DNA of 64,000 bases from Myxococcus stipitatus DSM 14675 (GTDB taxonomy: Bacteria > Myxococcota > Myxococcia > Myxococcales > Myxococcaceae): the NCBI RefSeq assembly GCF_000331735.1, contig NC_020126.1:5536501-5600500 (forward strand), written 5' to 3'. The translations under genes were made by a program, and so were the position numbers. Positions 45,912-64,000 of the stretch are shown piece by piece (within the stretch, counting starts at the first letter, position 1; each line of letters begins with the position of its first letter). Under the pieces are notes generated by a model. It did not search any database and had not been told where the DNA came from. It saw only the letters and a program-made list of their open reading frames with translations.

Positions 45912-47901
45912 CAGGCTTGCCATCAAGAATCCGCACGACCCCCACGTCCTCCAACACGCGGAGGAACTCCGAAAGCGCTTTCTGCGCCTCGATGTCCTCG
46001 GAGATCGCCTGAGCAAGCGCGAACAGCCCAGGGATGCGCTGGGAGATCTCTACATGCTCGCCTGTGAATCCCGTCTTGCGCACCCATGAGGCTGCGCTCC
46101 CCTCCACGAGACGCAGTGGCGACCGTTCCTTCTTGGTGGGCTGGGGTGGAACCGTCGGCGTACGTCCAGGCCCCTTTGTTCCCTTCTTTCCGGTGACATC
46201 GTCTCCTGTCCCGGAGCCTGTTCCAGCAGGCGGGGTACTACCTCCGCCACTCCCTTGACTCACCTTCTTGGCATAACGGTTCCTCGCATGGCTCCGAGGA
46301 GTCCTCAGGACCTCCATGAGACTGTCAGTCAGAGCCACCGGCAATCGGATGAGCTGTTTGCTGATGTCGACCTGAAGCTGCTCATCTGAGCGACGGTCGA
46401 AGTCCACCGCCACGCGAAGAAGCTTGGTGTGTTCGTCTTTCGTGAACAACCCCTCCCATCCCCCCCATTTGATGAGTCGATCAAGGCGATAGAAGTAGAA
46501 GCCCTGGGATTCATTCCACCGCCCGTTCAGCGTCAGTCGCTCCCTCGCCTCGCGCAGCGCCTCGGGTGTCAGCGACTTGTGGTATTCGTTGAACTCGGCC
46601 TCGGTCGGCAGCACGTGAGCACGCACCATGATGATGGGCCGCGTCGAGGGCTCCTGCTGTCCAGGAAGTTCGATGCTGTGATGGTCGAATGGCTTGGTCA
46701 GCGGGTGCGCCATCGGATTGTTCGGCTGAAGAGCCTTGCCATTCAATCGGATGATGACTCGCTGCCGACCGCGAACAGCCCCCTCCAAGAATCGGTGGAA
46801 CACCAGTTCCAGATGATCGCGGACGGACGCAAGCTCCTGCGAATAGGGGTCCACGCCCTTGACCTTGGGGGCCTCGATCGGAGGGCGCATCCGAGTGAGC
46901 AGGACCGCAGTCCCCGATGCCCCGAGCCGGACGACGGCGGTGTACTTCTCCTCCACCGGAGCCTCGATGATGTCCCAGCGACGGGTACGCTCCAGGTGCT
47001 CCTTGTCCCATGTCAGCACGCTCTCCGGGCCCGCCGCTGATCTGGAGACCACGGTGAGCCGGTCCGCCTGGGACCAGGCTGCTCCCTTCAGGCCGTAGCC
47101 ATATTTCCCGAGGTCGGCTGCATCATAGTCCCGCTGATGGCCGATCTTCATCGCATCGCGCAAACCCTCGGGCGTCATGCCATACCCATTGTCGCGGATG
47201 CACATCCACCGCCCACCCTGATTGGGATTGGGGAAGGTGATGTCGATCTCCGAAGCCCCCTTCGACAGGCTGTTGTCCACGAGATCGGCGACAGCGCTGG
47301 GGAGGCTGTGGCCAGCACGCGCCAGGATCTTGAACAGGCCTACGGGGTCGGGCTCCATCCCCGTGCCGGAGGTCGGGAGGGTCTGCATGATGTCCGCCTT
47401 CTCGAACATCTGGGGGAAGTGCTCTTCGATGACCTTCCGGCAGAACTCGCCCTCATCACCATGCAGCGCGATCATGGAGGACGTGCTGAGCCTTGCGCTC
47501 TCGCCATGATTGATGATGGCAGTCCTGGCCGGATGCTCAGTCGGAATGACCATCCACGAGGCCAATGCCGGACTGGTCGACGAGTCCACCACCATCACGA
47601 ACAGGACGCCGGGCTCGACAAAGCTGTAGTATGGGCTCTGGGGGCAGTTCCCCTCCAAGCGCCAGTTCTTCTCTTGCTTCTTCAGCCACTGGTCCTTCAC
47701 CACCAGCGTCTGCGCATCCTCGAAGCAACGGCAGGAGATCTCGATACGGTCCGAGTCCTTGGCTGCGGGAAATACGCGGTCCACGACGTCCGAGTCGAAG
47801 TTGATGGCACGTTGCTTCGAGCCTTCCCTCCCGCTCCGACGGTACTCGTGGAACATGCCGAGTTCCGAGTGGGTGAGCAGACGCAGGATCGTGAACTTCA
47901 T
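45901..47901 (-). CDS. GHKL (MutL/Hsp90-like) ATPase with long N-terminal extension
   Basis: A 666-residue protein. The GHKL fold starts near residue 190: N-box SAVADLVDNSLSKGA, G1 box RDNGYGM and G2 box LGKYGYGLKGAAW, followed by a transducer-like domain. The first ~190 residues (opening MKFTILRLLTHSELGMFHEYR) form a separate domain I do not recognise. A low-complexity linker rich in G, T, P and K (about 550-600) precedes a C-terminal helical segment. ATG 47901 forms an ATGA overlap with the methyltransferase stop. MutL-like ATPases act as ATP-gated clamps; in MZA-type loci they accompany Z1 and DUF4420 proteins. Confidence 0.83.
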   Translation of the reverse strand: MKFTILRLLTHSELGMFHEYRRSGREGSKQRAINFDSDVVDRVFPAAKDSDRIEISCRCFEDAQTLVVKDQWLKKQEKNWRLEGNCPQSPYYSFVEPGVLFVMVVDSSTSPALASWMVIPTEHPARTAIINHGESARLSTSSMIALHGDEGEFCRKVIEEHFPQMFEKADIMQTLPTSGTGMEPDPVGLFKILARAGHSLPSAVADLVDNSLSKGASEIDITFPNPNQGGRWMCIRDNGYGMTPEGLRDAMKIGHQRDYDAADLGKYGYGLKGAAWSQADRLTVVSRSAAGPESVLTWDKEHLERTRRWDIIEAPVEEKYTAVVRLGASGTAVLLTRMRPPIEAPKVKGVDPYSQELASVRDHLELVFHRFLEGAVRGRQRVIIRLNGKALQPNNPMAHPLTKPFDHHSIELPGQQEPSTRPIIMVRAHVLPTEAEFNEYHKSLTPEALREARERLTLNGRWNESQGFYFYRLDRLIKWGGWEGLFTKDEHTKLLRVAVDFDRRSDEQLQVDISKQLIRLPVALTDSLMEVLRTPRSHARNRYAKKVSQGSGGGSTPPAGTGSGTGDDVTGKKGTKGPGRTPTVPPQPTKKERSPLRLVEGSAASWVRKTGFTGEHVEISQRIPGLFALAQAISEDIEAQKALSEFLRVLEDVGVVRILDGKPDGQ

Positions 47902-49577
47902 CGTGAGCCTTCGGTGGTGGAGATGTGCGACTGCGGCAACCCCAGGAGCTCGACCCGCATGTCAGCGACCGGGGGGGCCCTGAGACTCTCTCTCATCCCC
48001 ATTGCAATGGCATATGCGAACAGGGGCGGAACAGCGTTCCCTATCTGCCGGAAGGCAGGGTTCATCGACCCCTTGAACACGAAGCCGTCCGGAAACGATT
48101 GAAGGCGAGCCGCTTCGCGGACGGTGATCGTGCGCGCCTGCTCCGAGTCGTAGTGGATATGCGAGTATGAATCCTTGCCCAGGTGAGCCATCAGGGTTCG
48201 CACAGGCTTGCCCGCATCGAGCTTCCACCACTTGTTCGGGAACTTCGTCGGATCGTACGGGATGCGCCACAAAGCGATGAAGTCGCGGACATCCGGGTCG
48301 CGAGCGTCCGTGCTCAGTCCACGGCGCTTCCGGCCCGCCAGCCAGGAAGAGATCTTGCGCTCTACATGCGCATGGACCTCCGGGTACTCCCAGCCCGGGT
48401 CGATCTCCGCGAAGATCTTGTAGTCCCGAGGGAGGTAGCGGAAGACATGGCCTGTCGTGGTCTGCGTCGCGAAGCCGCTCCACTCGCGCATCAGCCGCGA
48501 GTACGGCGTGGAGGGCTTGTTCGAGATGTAGTCCACTGGCTCTGAGGGGTCCTTGGCGCCCCTTCGGAGCTGCCCGGCCTTCAAGAGGTCGAGAGCAAAG
48601 AGCGGAGGGAGATCTGTCAGGGCCTGAGAAGCCGTCGTCGCCGGGCTCAGGGACCGTGTCGGGTCCGCCATCCACCGGTGGTATTCCGAGCCTTCCTCGT
48701 GGATCACTCGTCGGGCCGTGTTCTTCGAGCTCGTGTACCCGGACGGGAGGTCCACATGGTGCGTCGGCGACGGGAATCGGGGCATGATGCCCGTCGCGCG
48801 GTGAAACCCGATGAGGATCATGCGCTCGCGGGTCTGCGGCACCCCGTACCACGCGGCATTCAGGAGGGTGTAGGCGACGGAGTAACCCTCCTCGACGAGG
48901 CTCTTGGAGACCAGCTCCGCGACGTTGCTGCCGCCATGGTTCAGGATGTCGGGTACGTTCTCCATCAGGAGCGCAACGGGCTTCGTGGCGCGGATGAAGT
49001 GCACATACCGCTGCCACAAGCTGACTCGGCCATCCACCAGGAACGCCTGGTCAGCGGTCGCCTCTTGACGGCGATGCGCCTGTTCCCGGAGCTTCGCCCG
49101 TCCGACGCGAGCGAATGCCTGGCAAGGAGGGCCTCCAACCAGGACGTCGATCTGATCCTCGGGAGTCCCTGTGAGCCCGAGGTCGGCGAACACGCTGACT
49201 GCGTCCTCGGTCGTGGCATCACGTGGGATGTGGTGGGCAGGACGGTCTCCGCCCTGAGTCCGAGGGCCGAAGTTCGCCCCGTGCGACTTCGCGGCCCACG
49301 GGTCGTTCTCGACAGACGCAACCGGCGTGAATCCAGCCGTCAGGAAACCGAGGGAGATGCCACCGCAGCCCGAGAACATGTCCATGTACCGGAGCGCGCC
49401 CCCATCCTGGATGCGGCGAAGCTTCCTTCGAATCAGGTCATCGGCAGAGAGTGGGGCGCCAGGCAGCGAGCCCGCCGTCGTCAAATCCCTGGATGGACGA
49501 GGGGACCAGCGGGCGCCGGGGAAAAGGTCCGAAACCAACGGGTCGTGACGGATGTGCTTCACCTGTTGCCGCGGCAT
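47898..49577 (-). CDS. DNA (cytosine-5-)-methyltransferase
   Basis: A 559-residue C5-MTase with all main motifs in order: I FSGCGGISLGF near residue 69, IV GGPPCQAF with the catalytic Cys, VI MENVPDI, VIII GVPQTRERMILIGF, a long target-recognition region, IX TVREAARLQSFPDGF and X RQIGNAVPP. It transfers a methyl group from S-adenosylmethionine to cytosine in a specific site, presumably marking host DNA as self for the operon. About 65 residues precede motif I. Its neighbour is a Vsr-type gene, the usual companion of Dcm-like enzymes. DISARM class 2 also uses a C5-MTase, so this gene could serve either core. The target sequence cannot be read from the protein. Confidence 0.93.
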   Translation of the reverse strand: MPRQQVKHIRHDPLVSDLFPGARWSPRPSRDLTTAGSLPGAPLSADDLIRRKLRRIQDGGALRYMDMFSGCGGISLGFLTAGFTPVASVENDPWAAKSHGANFGPRTQGGDRPAHHIPRDATTEDAVSVFADLGLTGTPEDQIDVLVGGPPCQAFARVGRAKLREQAHRRQEATADQAFLVDGRVSLWQRYVHFIRATKPVALLMENVPDILNHGGSNVAELVSKSLVEEGYSVAYTLLNAAWYGVPQTRERMILIGFHRATGIMPRFPSPTHHVDLPSGYTSSKNTARRVIHEEGSEYHRWMADPTRSLSPATTASQALTDLPPLFALDLLKAGQLRRGAKDPSEPVDYISNKPSTPYSRLMREWSGFATQTTTGHVFRYLPRDYKIFAEIDPGWEYPEVHAHVERKISSWLAGRKRRGLSTDARDPDVRDFIALWRIPYDPTKFPNKWWKLDAGKPVRTLMAHLGKDSYSHIHYDSEQARTITVREAARLQSFPDGFVFKGSMNPAFRQIGNAVPPLFAYAIAMGMRESLRAPPVADMRVELLGLPQSHISTTEGSR

Positions 49578-49604
49578 CTAGGGACTCAAAGGAAAGATCG
49601 CTAC

Positions 49605-49624
49605 CCCGAGGCAGTCACCTCGGG
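49605..49624. terminator. Hairpin between vsr and the methyltransferase gene
   Basis: CCCGAGG (49605-49611) and CCTCGGG (49618-49624) form a perfect 7-bp stem with a 6-nt loop, in the 132-nt gap between the vsr stop (49710) and the methyltransferase start (49577). No T-run follows on either strand. It may be an attenuator, an operator tuning methyltransferase expression, or a weak terminator. The rest of the gap shows nothing else. Confidence 0.35.
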
Positions 49625-49709
49625 TTGATCGCTGGGAGGGCATCCTACTTCCTGCAGTCGCCGGTTGCTCTACCGAGCCTTTCAGCCGTAGCGAGCATCA
49701 AGCCGGCCG

Positions 49710-50315
49710 TCAACCGGCAAGATGACCGGACTTCCCCCGATTCCTCCCCGGGACCTGCCCGTCCTGCTTCTTGAGGGCACGGGCCTTGGCCGTCACGCGT
49801 GGCCCCTCGTCCACCTCGACCACCTCGGAGGCATTGCCCAGAACGACGATCTCACGACGCTCCAGGCCGCCATCGACCACGGTGACGCGCCGCACGCGGC
49901 GCTGGGCCGACCACGTACAGACGCCGCCCCGCACAACGCGTTCGACGAACTCGACTGCGCTGGCCAGGTCCTCGACGACCTCATGCTCCCAGACTCGCAC
50001 CACATTCCAATCCGCGGCTTCGAGCAGCGTGGACTGGCGCGCATCACGGTCGACGTTGGCCACCAGTTTGGCCGACCAGAACTCCTCGCGGGAGCGAGGA
50101 CGTGCGTAGTGAAGCGGACATCCATGCCAGAAGCAGCCATCGATGAACACCGCGACGTGACTGGCCGGGAAGACGACATCGGGTCTACCTGCGGGAGTCC
50201 GTGTGTGAAGGCGGTATCGCAAGCCCCGGGACCAGAGCGCACGTCGCAGCGTGACCTCGGGTGAGGTGTCTGTGCCTCGGATGCGGGCCATCTGTTCCGA
50301 TCTTGTGAGCCCCAT
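49710..50315 (-). CDS. vsr: Vsr-type (very short patch repair) endonuclease
   Basis: About 201 residues from ATG 50315 (MGLTRSEQMARIRGTDTSP); a small upstream extension is possible at ATG 50324. Family hallmarks: MARIRGTDTSPEVTLRRAL, GLRYRLHTR, the catalytic/metal region AGRPDVVF, FIDGCFWHGCP with zinc or structural Cys/His, and EFWSAKLVANVDRDARQ. Vsr nicks DNA 5' of the T in T:G mismatches arising from 5-methylcytosine deamination, which fits the adjacent C5-methyltransferase. The protein has a tail of about 60 residues beyond the usual end, finishing with a basic segment. It is first in the operon, upstream of the methyltransferase gene. Confidence 0.85.
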   Translation of the reverse strand: MGLTRSEQMARIRGTDTSPEVTLRRALWSRGLRYRLHTRTPAGRPDVVFPASHVAVFIDGCFWHGCPLHYARPRSREEFWSAKLVANVDRDARQSTLLEAADWNVVRVWEHEVVEDLASAVEFVERVVRGGVCTWSAQRRVRRVTVVDGGLERREIVVLGNASEVVEVDEGPRVTAKARALKKQDGQVPGRNRGKSGHLAG

Positions 50316-50460
50316 CCAGCCCATCCTTGCACACAAAGGAACGTCACACGCCTTGCTTGGAAAGGACCGACCTGCCATCCCATCCCGGAACAGGCATTTC
50401 ACGCCTAAGCGAGATACGCCGCTGTTCCGGCCATCCGTGATTCGGCATAGTTCCGTCGCC
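50316..50460. promoter_or_regulatory. Divergent promoter region with a 9-bp inverted repeat
   Basis: This 145-nt gap lies between the leftward defence operon and the rightward CmlA-like/NRPS genes, so it must carry promoters for both. CCGGAACAG (50385-50393) and CTGTTCCGG (50422-50430) are perfect inverted repeats 28 nt apart, about 70 and 31 nt from the oxygenase and vsr-distal ends respectively. The arrangement could bind a dimeric regulator or form a stem in the oxygenase leader RNA. No -35/-10 pair is assigned. Confidence 0.45.
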
Positions 50461-52059
50461 ATGACACAATCCCTCTACCGGCTCGCGGACTTCATGCTCG
50501 CCGAGCCGCTCGTCCATGATTGGCAGGCCTGGTGGATGACGGTCGCCCCCGTCCCCGCCAGCCTGCACCTCCACACGTATCAAGTGCCGCTGCTCAAGGC
50601 GTACCTGCAGACGCCGGACTTCCACGCCAAGGCGGCGAAGGATCCGCTGCTCAGCGGGACGTCGTTCGTGGGGATTCCGGCGGCGCGCGCGGGTGAGGTG
50701 AAGGCGCTCCTCCAGCGGATGCAGGAGGAACAGGCGGAGCGCATCAAGCTGGCCGAGGCGGTCGAGGAGTTCCAGTCGTGGCTCCTCGCGGAGGCCAAGG
50801 GCCAATCGCTGGAGCCCCTCTATGAGCGTGTCCCCGAGCCCCTCAAGGGCCGGGTCGAGCTGAGCTACGACTACTACAACCGGCCCTTCGTGCGCGTGCT
50901 GGAGGGACTGGCGTACCGCTCGCGCTACCACAAGCCGGAGCTCCAGACGCTTCGACTGTCGCGGCACGAAGCCGACAACGCCCGCCCCTCCCTGCTGTCC
51001 ACGCCCCGGCTGCGTGAGCCCGGACACATCGAGCTGCGCGTGCCCTTCGCCGACGCCCGCCTGGACGCGCTCTTCCACCTGGACCTGGAGCCCAAGCCCC
51101 TGGGCTACATCCGAGACCTCCTGGGCCCCTCGGTGAAGAGCGACGAGGAGGTGCTGCCCCTGCTCTCCGACGCGCCCGTGCCCGCCGCCGAGCCCTGGAA
51201 TGGCCCCGGCCTCCGCGTGCGCTACGTGGGCCACGCCTGCGTGCTCGTGGAGTGGAAGGGCGTGAGCATCCTCCTGGACGCCGTGGTGGCGCCGCGCACC
51301 GTGCAAGGTGGCGCGCCGCGCATCTCCTTCCAGGACCTGCCGCGCCACATCGACTACCTCCTCATCACCCACAGCCACCCGGACCACCTGGACATCGAGA
51401 CGCTGCTGCGCCTGCGCCACCGCGTAGGCCACCTGGTGGTGCCCCGCGCCAGTGGCCTGCTGCTGGGCGACTACTCCCCCAAGCTGCTGGCCCGCTCCCT
51501 GGGCTTCCAGCGGGTGCTGGAGCCCGAGTTCCTGGAGTCCATTCCCCTGCCCGACGGCGAGTTGCTCGCGGCGCCCTTCCTCGGCGAGCACGGCGACCTG
51601 GGGCACGCCAAGTCGTCGTGGATCATCCGCACCGGCAAGCACCAGATGCTCTTCGCGGCCGACTCCACCTGCATCGACGAGCACCTCTACCGCAACCTCC
51701 GCGACGCGGTGGGCGACCTCCACGCGGTCTTCATGAACACGGAGATCGAGGGCGCGCCACATACCTGGATGCTGGAGGCCCTCTTCCCCAAGAAGCGCGA
51801 CCGCAAGATGGAGAAGAACCGGCGCTGCCGAGGCAGCAACGTGCCGGAGGGACTGCGGCTGCTGGAGCTGGTCGGGGCCCGGCGCCTCTACAACTACGCC
51901 ATGGGGCTGGAGCCCTGGGTCGAGCACATCATCGGACCGCCCGCCACGCCGGAGACACCGCGAATGAAGGAGTCCGACAAGCTCCTGGCCGAGTGCAAGG
52001 CCCGGGGCGTGGACGCGACGCGGCTGCAGGGCTCCACCACGTTCCACCTCGACGTCTGA
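50461..52059 (+). CDS. CmlA-like metallo-beta-lactamase-fold oxygenase candidate (NRPS tailoring)
   Basis: A protein of 532 residues from ATG 50461. The N-terminal domain of about 240 residues resembles the extra domain of CmlA, the di-iron enzyme that beta-hydroxylates an amino acid held on an NRPS carrier protein in chloramphenicol biosynthesis. The C-terminal domain is a metallo-beta-lactamase fold: RYVGHACVLVEW, metal motif THSHPDHLD, LGEHGDL, LFAADST and YAMGLEPW. These blocks and the length match what I recall of CmlA, though CmlA has Glu at the second His of HxHxDH. It lies 142 nt upstream of the NRPS on the same strand, supporting action on a tethered amino acid. A hydrolytic MBL role remains possible. 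Confidence 0.7.
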   Translation: MTQSLYRLADFMLAEPLVHDWQAWWMTVAPVPASLHLHTYQVPLLKAYLQTPDFHAKAAKDPLLSGTSFVGIPAARAGEVKALLQRMQEEQAERIKLAEAVEEFQSWLLAEAKGQSLEPLYERVPEPLKGRVELSYDYYNRPFVRVLEGLAYRSRYHKPELQTLRLSRHEADNARPSLLSTPRLREPGHIELRVPFADARLDALFHLDLEPKPLGYIRDLLGPSVKSDEEVLPLLSDAPVPAAEPWNGPGLRVRYVGHACVLVEWKGVSILLDAVVAPRTVQGGAPRISFQDLPRHIDYLLITHSHPDHLDIETLLRLRHRVGHLVVPRASGLLLGDYSPKLLARSLGFQRVLEPEFLESIPLPDGELLAAPFLGEHGDLGHAKSSWIIRTGKHQMLFAADSTCIDEHLYRNLRDAVGDLHAVFMNTEIEGAPHTWMLEALFPKKRDRKMEKNRRCRGSNVPEGLRLLELVGARRLYNYAMGLEPWVEHIIGPPATPETPRMKESDKLLAECKARGVDATRLQGSTTFHLDV

Positions 52060-52201
52060 ACACACCCAGAGCGTCTCGGCCTCCAACGCCTCACACCCGC
52101 GGCTCCCCGTCAATCACAGGGCTGAAACAGCTAAAGCGGTATTTTAAGACTCAGCCCACTAGAACGAAAGACGAGGAAACAAGTAGCCTCCGCCGCTCCG
52201 C
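52060..52201 (+). promoter_or_regulatory. Intergenic leader upstream of the NRPS
   Basis: A 142-nt gap, AT-richer in its second half (GCTAAAGCGGTATTTTAAGACT near 52129-52150, where TATTTT could be a -10 element), ending in a purine-rich GACGAGGAAAC about 20 nt before the NRPS ATG. An internal promoter for the NRPS is possible; otherwise it is read through from the CmlA-like gene. Confidence 0.3.

Positions 52202-64000
<11,799 letters not shown>

Larger units (their letters stand above)
33588..50315 (-). other. Composite anti-phage-type locus: Vsr, C5-MTase, GHKL ATPase, Z1, DUF4420, UvrD, DrmA-like, DrmB-like, NERD-helicase
   Basis: Nine co-directional genes run leftward. Most are joined by overlaps or gaps of at most about 40 nt: ATGA between methyltransferase and ATPase, an overlap between ATPase and Z1, an overlap between Z1 and DUF4420, 4 nt before DrmA, 1 nt before DrmB and a shared base before the last gene. 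Known context: DrmA and DrmB are the shared core of DISARM, while a MutL-like ATPase, Z1 and a DUF protein are the core of MZA-type defence loci. I see no DrmC phospholipase-D gene and no AIPR gene. That this is a single functional system is an inference from packing and gene families. Confidence 0.75.

Noticed and set aside
47898..50315. Simple type II restriction-modification system (MTase plus Vsr only)
   Set aside because: The MTase stop overlaps the start of the GHKL ATPase, and seven further DNA-processing genes follow in the same direction.
33588..50315. BREX or classic type I restriction locus
   Set aside because: No PglZ, BrxC-like ATPase, HsdS or HsdR signatures were seen; the DrmA/DrmB and Z1/DUF4420 signatures are clear.
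50461..52059. Quorum-quenching lactonase or ordinary beta-lactamase
   Set aside because: The ~240-residue N-terminal domain, 532-residue length, LGEHGDL and GLEPW blocks and NRPS neighbour fit the CmlA-like group better.

Overview
The DNA is very GC-rich and carries giant type I polyketide synthase (PKS) and non-ribosomal peptide synthetase (NRPS) genes with near-uniform G/C third codon positions. This fits a myxobacterium of the Myxococcus/Corallococcus/Cystobacter kind. That assignment is an inference from style; no taxonomic marker gene is present.

Region 1 (1-32525, minus strand, transcribed right to left) is a PKS operon of at least eight genes joined by ATGA-type overlaps or gaps of 2 to 22 nt. 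It opens with a 2-oxo-acid dehydrogenase set: E1-alpha, E1-beta, and an E2 acyltransferase fused to an acyl carrier protein (ACP). This set probably makes the acyl-ACP starter by oxidative decarboxylation of a 2-oxo acid. Five single-module PKSs follow. Module 1 is KS-AT-DH-ER-KR-ACP (fully reducing). Modules 2 to 5 are KS-AT-DH-KR-ACP, and module 5 runs off the left edge inside its ACP. If every domain works, the chain has one saturated unit followed by a conjugated tetraene. Several domains have altered key residues (KR of module 4, AT of module 5, DH of module 2, ACP of module 3).

Region 2 (32526-33575) is a divergent promoter region, a plus-strand type II thioesterase, and a strong hairpin between convergent genes.

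Region 3 (33588-50315, minus strand) is a nine-gene, 16.7-kb tightly packed defence-type locus, less GC-rich than its flanks. In transcription order it encodes a Vsr-type endonuclease, a C5-cytosine methyltransferase, a MutL/Hsp90-like GHKL ATPase, a Z1-domain ATPase, a DUF4420 PD-(D/E)XK protein, a UvrD-like helicase, a DrmA-like helicase, a DrmB-like DUF1998 protein and a NERD-nuclease/helicase. It joins the DISARM core (DrmA+DrmB) to the core of MZA-type loci (MutL-like ATPase, Z1, DUF4420) with a Dcm/Vsr pair. It is my best candidate for an undescribed system.

Region 4 (50461-64000, plus strand) begins an NRPS locus. A CmlA-like di-metal (metallo-beta-lactamase fold) oxygenase candidate is followed by an NRPS that starts with a fatty acyl-AMP ligase: FAAL-ACP-C-A(Asp)-PCP-E-C-A-PCP-C-A..., open at the right edge. 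The product would be a lipopeptide starting fatty acyl-D-Asp (or beta-hydroxy-Asp). The thioesterase, the CmlA-like gene and the NRPS all point right, so without region 3 they would be adjacent and co-directional. The defence locus may have been inserted into a larger biosynthetic region.

I saw no tRNA, rRNA, CRISPR array, transposase or integrase.
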